A stretch of 21,069 nucleotides of DNA, taken from positions 1 through 21,069 of the forward strand of contig VSPF01000027.1 of NCBI GenBank assembly GCA_009775195.1, given 5' to 3'. This stretch comes from Muribaculaceae bacterium. GTDB taxonomy: Bacteria; Bacteroidota; Bacteroidia; Bacteroidales; Muribaculaceae. The stretch's first letter is position 1, and each line of letters begins with the position of its first letter. Made by a program: the position numbers and the translations under genes. The notes below the pieces were generated by a model. That model searched no databases, was not told the origin of the DNA, and was given only the letters and a program-made list of their open reading frames with translations. Positions 15,301 to 21,011 of this stretch are shown one piece after another.

Positions 15301-15647
15301 CAAGCCCTTACCGGGCCTTCGGCGTAGAAGACGAGCCGACCGTCGGTAGTGCGCACGCTGGGCGCGATTGGCAATGCGTCGGGCACTGTGCCGTCGAAAT
15401 GCTGCTCGTGGGCGGCCACACCCCCGTAGCCGTAGACATGTACTTCCGCCGGGTTGGCAAAACCCCATTCGCGTAGCTGTGAGTCGCTTATTTCATAGAC
15501 CCCCGTGGTGTCTACTGCTACCTTTACCCAGCGGCCGTCGGCAAGGGCCGACACGGCCCGGTAATATCCGGCCTCGTAGGCCTTGGATGTCAAGACGGTC
15601 AGTATCAGGAGTATGCCGGCGGCATATCGGGAGGGGAGCGAGGGCAT
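12303..15647 (-). CDS. porU: Type IX secretion system sortase, gingipain-like C25 peptidase
   Basis: PorU removes the C-terminal signal of type IX cargo at the cell surface and attaches the protein to lipopolysaccharide. This 1114-residue protein is close in length to the P. gingivalis enzyme. A signal peptide is at the N-terminus (hydrophobic ~9-23). A long beta-rich region follows, then the C25 peptidase domain from about 400. The catalytic histidine is H642 in YNGHGG and the nucleophile C675 in MFSSCSAYAFD. The following GGAIGCIGSSRSVY segment and GDPAVPLP motif (767-773) are typical. The C-terminal 60 residues (YTWDLRDLDGNTVGDGHYKAW) form a FlgD-like beta domain. It follows the FAH-like gene by one base. 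Neighbouring porV, which lies next to porU in P. gingivalis, is absent here. Confidence 0.95.
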   Translation of the reverse strand: MPSLPSRYAAGILLILTVLTSKAYEAGYYRAVSALADGRWVKVAVDTTGVYEISDSQLREWGFANPAEVHVYGYGGVAAHEQHFDGTVPDALPIAPSVRTTDGRLVFYAEGPVRAWFRGSSKELVDVQRNPYSRQAYYLLTDKGTNLKPKRQEYASRATDAVRWHYAIGLAENELTGFNGGSVFHGRPLSAGESETTKFRLRNPGWDNDEEPVVKYRVETAANTRQAMVFDLSFSDNVTVGAMTRPVCAANTVTPILYTRGEGYAYLTLGDSDTRDIVVEATSGVPASASPSYAAVDRSYIIYPRRNIVEPDMSELMLNLVDISGVENILIEGATATTCVWDVTNPTDVTILGTSATDDGIEATLTPGQGIGRRLVAFDPSARHRQVSFAGEIAGQNIHGEATPDMLIITTTTMLEAALELADIHRADGLDVLVVTQEAAFNEFGAGTPTPAALRRMVKMFYDRNPEKLRYLLLYGPSTCDPRFIAHSPGDYLLTHECDNATICRDSGANYASDMYYGMLSDNYRHQRIEIEPVLISVGRLSPTTPAQAREANGKIRAYLQSPPSPATMLRVVRSSDNDNDGIHLRHAQIMTDSMLVLNDKLTVTRADILYYPLSGNLAKTSAELIANSFKRGAGYFHYNGHGGYNGLAGEGIYNAGIAKSLKYSDPLLMMFSSCSAYAFDQRPNSLAEVASLTPVGGAIGCIGSSRSVYLDFNRILSLGVSRTYAIAQPRWSGADVYREARNYLISEQLLNGDAGNNALCYNYAGDPAVPLPFANYDIRVDMPSTGSIKSHSDVRVRAVVVDSDGSTVSDFDGDALIEVYYGPVERTPLQKVDGLTAEVFDDNLMGEYYAKVKGGIIDTHIVLPDAYNGDKGYRMTIAATNHARREHATGVARGRAIESAAPADAAPDTTAPAIIDFYIDDEAYIGPDHVRPDFVVHAVIDPSPSGIAMGNTGIRSKLTITMDDNTSYPLLQNEMRYDADGKAHVDLTVENISFGPHTLQLVVPNNAGQAATAYLGFNVATASLTGRLTVDSEIVRQQAAFDIDAEGEAHRLIITGAEGETVVSAKNPTFPYTWDLRDLDGNTVGDGHYKAWVILESDLARGATEAVEFTVIK

Positions 15648-15648
15648 A

Positions 15649-16206
15649 TTATTTAAATCTTATATCGAGCGACGGTTGAGAGGATATGCTTGCCGTAAGG
15701 CGTGTGTCGAGGCGCGGTGTGCCGACTTCGACGGCACTGTCGCCGAAGATTATCATGTCGCCGGTCTTGAGGGTCATGTATCGCGATACCATGTTGACAG
15801 CCCGGTCAATCCCGAGGCAGTCAATCTCGAGCGGCATTGAAAGCATGGTCAGTTTTGCGTCGCTATCGTCGGTGATGCACACGTCGAGACTGCCCGATAC
15901 TACCATGTCGAGGTCGAGCCACTTGCCGGGGGCTATGGCACGGTCGCAAAACAGTGGGGGGATGGGCCCGGGCCTGCGTGGCAGCAACACGTGTACGGCA
16001 CCAAGCTCGTGATAATATTGACGCGCAAACGACGGCTTGATGTTCATGCCCAGGCGGCTTATGCGTATGGCCAGGGCAACAAAAGAACACCAGTCTTCGA
16101 CCGGCTCGGGCACGAACACCGGTTCGCCGGGGCGTAGCACCGCCGAGTCGGCACCGCCGAGGGCCTTGACGGCACCGTCGATAGTCTGCAGGTAGATAGT
16201 TTTCAT
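15649..16206 (-). CDS. Degenerate fumarylacetoacetate hydrolase (FAH) fold protein
   Basis: This 185-residue protein resembles the FAH family of metal-dependent C-C hydrolases and isomerases, but only in outline. Matches are ADSAVLRPGEPVFVP (19-33, compare the substrate loop K-x-DSAL-L-G), the RLGMNI-FARQYYHELG stretch, DRAIAPGKWLDLDM, and the characteristic C-terminal MVSRYMTLKTGDMIIFG. Active members bind Mg through a DYExE-type motif. Here the equivalent segment reads EDWCSFVALAI, with both glutamates gone, and the middle is shortened. A catalytic role is therefore doubtful. The gene overlaps rex by 4 bases (ATGA) and is one base from porU. It may be a pseudoenzyme with a structural or ligand-sensing role; that is inference. 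Confidence 0.6.
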   Translation of the reverse strand: MKTIYLQTIDGAVKALGGADSAVLRPGEPVFVPEPVEDWCSFVALAIRISRLGMNIKPSFARQYYHELGAVHVLLPRRPGPIPPLFCDRAIAPGKWLDLDMVVSGSLDVCITDDSDAKLTMLSMPLEIDCLGIDRAVNMVSRYMTLKTGDMIIFGDSAVEVGTPRLDTRLTASISSQPSLDIRFK

Positions 16207-16856
16207 TGCAGGTCGAGTAGCGACATACGGTTGTACATCACGGCAAGATGCGAATATATCGACGTGTTAGATATGACCACGCCCTCGGGTACACGTATGC
16301 GCGACGGCGTGAAATTCCAGATAGCCTTGATGCCGGCCTCTACGAGTCTGTCGCTGGCACCCTGTGCGCTGTTGACGGGCACGGCGATGATGCCGATTAC
16401 GGCGTTTAGCTTTTTGACCAGGGTCTCTACCGCATCGGGGGCAAAGATTTCCACGCCGTTTATTCTGGTGCCTATTATATCGGGGTTTATGTCAATGCCG
16501 GCCACGATATCGAGACCGTAGCGCTGCAGGCCCGAGTCGGCAATGAGGGCCGCGCCGAGGCTGCCGGCTCCCATCATTATGGCGTTGTGGCTGCGCCCGA
16601 AGCCTAAGAAGCCCTGCAGCTTCTCCTCGAGTGCCTCTACCTGGTAGCCTATGCGCGTCTTGCCGCGTATGCCCAGAAACGACAGGTCTTTGGCAATCTG
16701 CGAGGGGTCGACATCGAGGGCCTCGGCTATGCGTGTGGTCGATACATACTCGGTGTCGTTTTTGTTGATTGTCGACAGATAGGCCAAATACCATGGGAGC
16801 CGCCTGAGTGTGGGCTCAGGCAGCTGTATATTCGATGGTGGCGTCTTTTCAGTCAT
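16203..16856 (-). CDS. rex: Redox-sensing transcriptional repressor Rex
   Basis: Rex senses the NADH/NAD+ ratio and represses fermentation and respiration genes when NADH is low. From the ATG at 16856 the protein has 217 residues. An N-terminal winged helix (about 12-75) contains LPEPTLRRLPWYL, VSTTRIAEALDV and KDLSFLGIRGKTRIGY. A Rossmann domain begins at GAGSLG (96-101), with the acidic NAD-ribose residue D122 in AGIDINP. The C-terminal NTSIYSHLAVMYNRM is the domain-swap helix region. The longer start at 16889 is rejected because it lies upstream of the -7 box at 16865-16872. Its stop overlaps the FAH-like gene by 4 bases, so Rex is the first gene of the operon with porU. Rex often autoregulates, but no convincing Rex operator was seen. 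Confidence 0.95.
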   Translation of the reverse strand: MTEKTPPSNIQLPEPTLRRLPWYLAYLSTINKNDTEYVSTTRIAEALDVDPSQIAKDLSFLGIRGKTRIGYQVEALEEKLQGFLGFGRSHNAIMMGAGSLGAALIADSGLQRYGLDIVAGIDINPDIIGTRINGVEIFAPDAVETLVKKLNAVIGIIAVPVNSAQGASDRLVEAGIKAIWNFTPSRIRVPEGVVISNTSIYSHLAVMYNRMSLLDLQ

Positions 16857-16864
16857 AGTGACTG

Positions 16865-16872
16865 CAAATTTA
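16865..16872 (-). promoter_or_regulatory. rex operon promoter, -7 element
   Basis: TAAATTTG on the minus strand is an exact TAnnTTTG. Only 8 bases (CAGTCACT) separate its last G from the rex ATG at 16856, so transcription would begin at or next to the start codon. The spacer to the permease gene (16857-16955) is AT-rich; no -33 TTTG at about 20 bases was found. Confidence 0.6.
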
Positions 16873-16955
16873 CAAAATTTTCGCCACAATTACATAAAAA
16901 TTTCTTTAAAAGCCAACTGCGAGTCGCTATCTATGTGTAAAATATAGGGGGCGGC

Positions 16956-18194
16956 TTATTCTCTGACTGGTTCGAAGCCGATTTCTTCGATTGTGCGGTA
17001 GGCGGCTTCGTGGTCGTGGTCGCCGGTGACAGTGGCGGTGCCGGAGGAGAGGTCGACCTCGACGCTCTCTACACCGGGGAGGCGCGACAGGTTTTTCTCT
17101 ACTGATGCTTTGCAGTGGGGGCAGCTCATGCCCTTGATGTGATAGATTGTTGCCATTTCGTTGATAGTTTTATTATTTTTACGTTTGAAAATACTTGGCA
17201 GTAAGGCCACGGCTAATAATATCAGCAATATGGCCGAGCAAATAGTCGGGAACAAGGCAAATGTGTGGTGGCACGAACCGCTCGCCGTTGCCAGATAGTC
17301 GGTAAACCATGTGCGCGGCAACATATAGTCGATTGTAAGGCCGAAGGCTATGGCCCCGAGGACTATGGTCGCCAGATAGGCCGTGGCGGCCCGGCGGCCC
17401 ATCGTGCGCGAAATCACCGTAATCGAGGCGAAGTTAGCTGCCGGGCCGGCCATAAGGAACACAAAGGCCGCGCCGGGCGAAAGCCCCTTGAGCATAAGAG
17501 ACAACGCAACAGGTATCGACCCGGTAGCGCATACATACATCGGTACGGCAAGGGCCACCACCACCAGCATGGCCAAAAGCGGACGGTCGCCGAGCGAGAC
17601 AAGGAAGTCGGCCGGCACAAAGACCGTGATAAGTGCGGCAATGACCAGGCCGATTACGAGCCACTTGCCGATGCTTGCAACCATGGTATAGAAACCGTAG
17701 ACAAGCGCGTCTTTGGCCTTTTGTATAAATGTCGGCCTGACTTCTTCATCGGTACTGCCGACAGGGCACGATGCTTCGGCAACAGCGACGGCCGACCTGT
17801 CGGCACGGCCTACCGCGAGACCGCCGGCAAGCGATGTCGCCAGGGCCGCCAGCGGCCTGACCATGGCAAACGCCGGGCCGAGGAGAGAATAGGTGGCGGC
17901 TATGCTGTCGACACCGGTCTGGGGCGTGGCTATCAGGAACGATGCCGATGCAGCCTTCGATGCTCCGCCACGGTGCATTGCCACTGCCGTGGGGAGCACG
18001 CCGCACGAACACAACGGCAGCGGCACGCCGACCAGCGCACCCTTGAGGACTGATTTGAAACCGCTGCCCGACAGGTGGCGGCTCATGGTCGTTTCCGGCA
18101 CAAAGGCATGCAATATGCCGGCTATCAGAAATCCCAGCAGTATGTATGGCGACATACCGTTGAGCAAGTTGAGTAATGTATAGATTATTTCCAT
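16956..18194 (-). CDS. SO_0444-type Cu/Zn efflux permease (ArsP/DUF318 family) with C-terminal HMA domain
   Basis: This 412-residue inner-membrane protein should export soft metal ions such as copper or zinc. Two bundles of transmembrane helices (about 10-130 and 165-335) are separated by a cytosolic loop. Signature motifs are the CSCGVLP sequence (62-68) with adjacent PTAVA, the ATPQTG stretch (89-94), and its half-repeat YVCATGSIPVA (220-230) and MAGPAANF. A GSCHH cluster (306-310) is a further possible metal site. After an A-rich-encoded linker (FKRKNNKTINE) comes a complete HMA domain from M347, with GMSCPHC (C358, C361). The tail looks like a chaperone gene fused to the permease. The regulator gene with its own HMA domain lies directly upstream. 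A promoter box precedes the ATG by only 4 bases. Confidence 0.88.
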   Translation of the reverse strand: MEIIYTLLNLLNGMSPYILLGFLIAGILHAFVPETTMSRHLSGSGFKSVLKGALVGVPLPLCSCGVLPTAVAMHRGGASKAASASFLIATPQTGVDSIAATYSLLGPAFAMVRPLAALATSLAGGLAVGRADRSAVAVAEASCPVGSTDEEVRPTFIQKAKDALVYGFYTMVASIGKWLVIGLVIAALITVFVPADFLVSLGDRPLLAMLVVVALAVPMYVCATGSIPVALSLMLKGLSPGAAFVFLMAGPAANFASITVISRTMGRRAATAYLATIVLGAIAFGLTIDYMLPRTWFTDYLATASGSCHHTFALFPTICSAILLILLAVALLPSIFKRKNNKTINEMATIYHIKGMSCPHCKASVEKNLSRLPGVESVEVDLSSGTATVTGDHDHEAAYRTIEEIGFEPVRE

Positions 18195-18198
18195 GATG

Positions 18199-18206
18199 CA
18201 AAGTTA
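18199..18206 (-). promoter_or_regulatory. Permease promoter, -7 element
   Basis: TAACTTTG on the minus strand matches TAnnTTTG exactly. Its last G is 4 bases from the permease ATG at 18194. Its presence in the 78-base spacer means the permease can be transcribed separately from the upstream regulator. The direct repeat GTTACA (18203-18208 and 18228-18233) overlaps it. Confidence 0.6.
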
Positions 18207-18233
18207 CAACCTCGGAGCGAGATTGATGTTACA
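18203..18233. promoter_or_regulatory. Candidate operator: paired GTTACA direct repeats in the permease promoter
   Basis: GTTACAACC begins at 18203 and GTTACACC at 18228, a 25-base period. The first copy overlaps the -7 box. AraC-type proteins commonly bind direct repeats about two helical turns apart, and the adjacent upstream gene encodes one. A related AGTTACG lies in the regulator's own -7 region (18836-18842), hinting at autoregulation. Binding is inferred. Confidence 0.35.
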
Positions 18234-18272
18234 CCATTCCGGGTAAAGTTTGCAAGATTATGGAAGTCCGGC

Positions 18273-18824
18273 TCAGAGCCGGTCGATGCTCTTGCGCGAG
18301 GACGTCCCCGATGCCATATAGGCCGACGGGGTCATGCCCGTCACGCCCTTGAACTGGCGCGACAGGTGCGCCACGCTCGAATACCCGGCCCGGTCGGCAA
18401 TCTCTGCCAGGGTCATGCCCGGTTCGCCCATCAGTTCCTTGACGAGTTCTATTTTCTGCAAAATCTGGTATTTCTCGATGGTGCGGCCCTCGATGCGCGA
18501 AAACACGCGGCTTGCATGGTCGTAGTTTACGCCGAGTTTGTCGGCCAGGCATGCCGACAGGTTGAGGTGGCACTCGCCGATATTTCGCACATGCTCAATC
18601 ACGGCATGTTTCACCTGCTCTACAAGGCGCGTGTCGGGGTCGGCTATACGCTCGAAATCGTTGTCGGCAAGTATGCGGTCGATGGTTGGCAGCATCGACT
18701 CGTCGCAGTCGACAACCGCCCTGCCGAGTTCCACATGGTCCACATGTATGCCGGCCTCGGTCAAGGCGCGCTCGACAGTGGCCACACAGTGGCGACAAAC
18801 CATATTGCGTATATATATTTCCAT
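18273..18824 (-). CDS. AraC-family regulator with N-terminal HMA metal-binding domain
   Basis: This 183-residue protein combines a metallochaperone-like sensor and a DNA-binding domain. Residues 1-65 form an HMA (ferredoxin-like) fold with the metal motif NMVCRHC (C10, C13), and the C-terminal ~100 residues form a two-helix-turn-helix AraC domain: first HTH about 88-115 (LSACLADKLGVNYDHASRVF), second about 138-160 (MTLAEIADRAGYSSVAHLSRQF), closing with GMTPSAYM. Such HMA-AraC fusions are found in Bacteroidetes near metal transport genes. It likely senses Cu(I) or Zn(II) and controls the adjoining permease. Upstream starts at 18863 and 18830 are possible. 18824 is preferred because the -7 box lies at 18833-18840 and 18830 would be 2 bases from it. 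Confidence 0.88.
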   Translation of the reverse strand: MEIYIRNMVCRHCVATVERALTEAGIHVDHVELGRAVVDCDESMLPTIDRILADNDFERIADPDTRLVEQVKHAVIEHVRNIGECHLNLSACLADKLGVNYDHASRVFSRIEGRTIEKYQILQKIELVKELMGEPGMTLAEIADRAGYSSVAHLSRQFKGVTGMTPSAYMASGTSSRKSIDRL

Positions 18825-18832
18825 ATTCATGG

Positions 18833-18840
18833 CAAAGTTA
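18833..18840 (-). promoter_or_regulatory. HMA-AraC regulator promoter, -7 element
   Basis: TAACTTTG on the minus strand matches the consensus exactly. Its last G is 8 bases upstream of the preferred ATG (18824), so the mRNA would have almost no leader. The 138-base space to the protease gene on the other strand holds divergent promoters. Confidence 0.6.
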
Positions 18841-18908
18841 CGCATTTCCCCACACACGCGCAAATGTCAAAAATTATTATATCCGACATTTTGCAACAAA
18901 ATTTTTTG

Positions 18909-18916
18909 TAACTTTG
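18909..18916 (+). promoter_or_regulatory. S41 protease promoter, -7 element
   Basis: TAACTTTG on the plus strand is an exact TAnnTTTG, in a strongly AT-rich stretch (about 18870-18920). A TTTG at 18890-18893 could serve as a -33 box although the 15-base spacing is shorter than usual. It leaves a leader of roughly 40 bases before the ATG at 18963. Confidence 0.6.
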
Positions 18917-18962
18917 TTTTTCATTTAGGCTTCCACGTTGGCCGCTGTTAAATAAAATAATA

Positions 18963-20612
18963 ATGAAACGAATACTGTCGATATTATCACTCATCGCTAT
19001 ACTTGTGGGCGCATTGTGCGCCAATACCCCGGCAGCCGCACGCAAAGACCGCTTCGCCGCCAAGCTAAACACCTTTGGCAGCATAGTCAAGGAGTTGCAG
19101 ACGCAATATGTCGACACCCTCAACGCCGATGAAATCATGGACAGGACTATTGACGCCCTGCTATACCAGATAGACCCGTATACCGAATATTACCCTGCCG
19201 ACGACCAGGACGAACTTTTGTCAATATCGCAGGGACAGTATGCCGGCATAGGCTCAATCATATCGAAACGTGGCAATACGGTAATCATCAACGAGCCGCA
19301 GGACGGTTCGCCGGCAAAACGTGCCGGCCTTCGCCCTGGCGACGTGATTCTAAAAATCAATAACGACACGGTGACACCCGACATGCCTGTCGACCAGGTG
19401 AGCAAACGACTTCGCGGACAGGCCGGTACCGACATCACCATCAAGGTGCGTCGCCCGTATGTCGACGACTCTCTGCTGACATTCTCGTTTGTGCGCGAGA
19501 ATATCAAAGTCAACCCCCTGCCTTACTACGGTATCGACAGTGACGGCATAGGCTATATACGCCTCACCACTTTTAACGAGGCTTCGGCCCGGCGTGTGCG
19601 CGAGGCTGTGGCCGAGATGTTGAAAAATCCCGCCCTCAAAGGTATAATACTCGACCTCCGCAGCAATGGCGGCGGCCTGCTCGAAGGTGCCGTGCAGATT
19701 GCGTCCAACTTCGTGTCCAAGGGTACCGAGATTGTGCGTACCAAGGGCCGCGAAAAACGCGATGTCAAGATTTTCAAGACCACCTCACAGCCCCTCGACA
19801 CCAAAATCCCGCTTGCTATCCTTACCGACGGCGGCACGGCATCTGCCTCCGAGATTGTTGCCGGCTCGATGCAAGACCTCGACCGCGCCATCATCGTGGG
19901 CGAACGCTCCTACGGCAAGGGCCTGGTGCAGACTCCGCGCGCCTTGCCATACGGCGACCTGATGAAGATTACCACCGGTCGCTACTATATACCCTCGGGA
20001 CGCCTCATACAGGCCCTCGACTACTCTCACCGCAACGAGGACGGCAGCCCCATGCGCACACCCGACAGCCTTACTAACGAGTTTCGCACCCGTGCAGGCC
20101 GCATCGTGCGCGACGGTGGCGGCATAACACCCGATATCAAAGTCGAGGAACCCAAGACGAACCGCCTGCTCTACAATATCGTTGCCGACATGTGGGCCTT
20201 CGATTTTGCCAACAAGAAATATGCTCAGCAGCCACAGGCTCCCGACTCGCTCGTGACCGACGCCGTATTCGAAGAGTTCAAGGGCTTTATCGACCCCGCG
20301 CGCTTCAAGTATGACCGCCAGTGCGAATCAGCACTCTCATACCTCAAGGAGTCTGCCAAGTTAGAGGGCTACATGACCGACTCGGTAGCTGCGCAGTTCG
20401 ACATCCTTGCCGGTATGCTCAAGCACGACCTCAATCATGACCTCGACATCAACCGCGAACAAATCAAAGAAATCCTCGACACCGAGCTTGCCTCGCGATA
20501 TTACGACGAAGGTAGCCGCGTAGCCCGAATACTGCCAACCGATTCTGCCTATCAAAAAGCAAAGTCGGCACTCCTCGACCCTGAGGCATACCGCAGACTA
20601 TTGTCGAAATAA
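18963..20612 (+). CDS. C-terminal processing peptidase, S41 family, with PDZ domain
   Basis: This 549-residue exported protease cleaves protein C-termini in the periplasm. A signal peptide (about 1-21, hydrophobic 5-19) is followed by a helical N-terminal part, a PDZ domain (about 86-165, with YAGIGS and GLRPGDVIL) and the S41 core. The Ser-Lys dyad is S294 in GGTASASE and K319 in SYGKG, with the family's spacing of 25 residues. The motif DLRSNGGG (231-238) precedes it. A long C-terminal helical extension (about 400-549) is typical of Bacteroidetes copies. It is the only plus-strand gene of the window and has its own promoter. Its stop lies 7 bases from the stop of the convergent DUF486 gene. 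Confidence 0.95.
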   Translation: MKRILSILSLIAILVGALCANTPAAARKDRFAAKLNTFGSIVKELQTQYVDTLNADEIMDRTIDALLYQIDPYTEYYPADDQDELLSISQGQYAGIGSIISKRGNTVIINEPQDGSPAKRAGLRPGDVILKINNDTVTPDMPVDQVSKRLRGQAGTDITIKVRRPYVDDSLLTFSFVRENIKVNPLPYYGIDSDGIGYIRLTTFNEASARRVREAVAEMLKNPALKGIILDLRSNGGGLLEGAVQIASNFVSKGTEIVRTKGREKRDVKIFKTTSQPLDTKIPLAILTDGGTASASEIVAGSMQDLDRAIIVGERSYGKGLVQTPRALPYGDLMKITTGRYYIPSGRLIQALDYSHRNEDGSPMRTPDSLTNEFRTRAGRIVRDGGGITPDIKVEEPKTNRLLYNIVADMWAFDFANKKYAQQPQAPDSLVTDAVFEEFKGFIDPARFKYDRQCESALSYLKESAKLEGYMTDSVAAQFDILAGMLKHDLNHDLDINREQIKEILDTELASRYYDEGSRVARILPTDSAYQKAKSALLDPEAYRRLLSK

Positions 20613-20619
20613 GCTGTCC

Positions 20620-20641
20620 TTACTTCATAAATACGAAGTAA
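20620..20641. terminator. Inverted repeat at the convergent gene ends (possible bidirectional terminator)
   Basis: TTACTTC (20620-20626) and GAAGTAA (20635-20641) form a perfect 7-bp stem with an 8-base loop, 7 bases after the protease stop. The left arm contains the stop codon of the DUF486 gene. There is no strong U run on either side and the stem is AT-rich, so it may be a weak bidirectional terminator or merely an RNA 3' end structure. Confidence 0.4.
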
Positions 20642-20994
20642 ACCGCCGCTATCAGGCAGGCAAATGCCGCAAAGTGGTTCCAATGCAGGCTCTCGCCTCG
20701 GAAAAATACAACAGTAAAGACTGTAAATATTATCAGGGTGATACATTCCTGTATCACTTTGAGTTGCATTAGCGAGAACGAGCCGCCGTTGCCCGAGAAA
20801 CCTATTCGGTTTGCCGGTACCTGGCAGCTATATTCGGCCAAGGCTATGCCCCACGACAGCAAGATGACGACATAAAGAGGTGTATTCGACGATATCACCT
20901 TCATTTCCTGGAGCTTAAGGTGCCCGTACCAGGCAAAGGTCATAAATATATTCGAAATGACGAGTAAGGCGATTGTTATAAGGGCATTTTTCAT
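20620..20994 (-). CDS. DMT-like membrane protein, DUF486 family
   Basis: This 124-residue protein has about four transmembrane segments (roughly 3-23, 40-56, 82-100 and 105-123). It carries the DUF486 signature: VISNIFMTFAWYGHLK near the N-terminus, EYSCQVPANRIG (54-65) in the middle, then QLKVIQE and GESLHWNHFAAF. The family is small, conserved and without known function; its size resembles the SMR branch of drug/metabolite transporters. It starts 17 bases after the end of the next gene on the same strand, so it is probably co-transcribed with it. Confidence 0.9.
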   Translation of the reverse strand: MKNALITIALLVISNIFMTFAWYGHLKLQEMKVISSNTPLYVVILLSWGIALAEYSCQVPANRIGFSGNGGSFSLMQLKVIQECITLIIFTVFTVVFFRGESLHWNHFAAFACLIAAVYFVFMK

Positions 20995-21011
20995 AATAGA
21001 GTTTACATCAA

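Noticed and set aside
16857..16889. Extended rex start at 16889.
   Set aside because: The extra codons span the exact -7 promoter box, and the protein from 16856 already has the complete Rex N-terminus.
16873..16900. Possible Rex operator (TTGTG followed by an A/T-rich segment) upstream of rex.
   Set aside because: The left half resembles TTGTG but no matching CACAA half follows at the right spacing.
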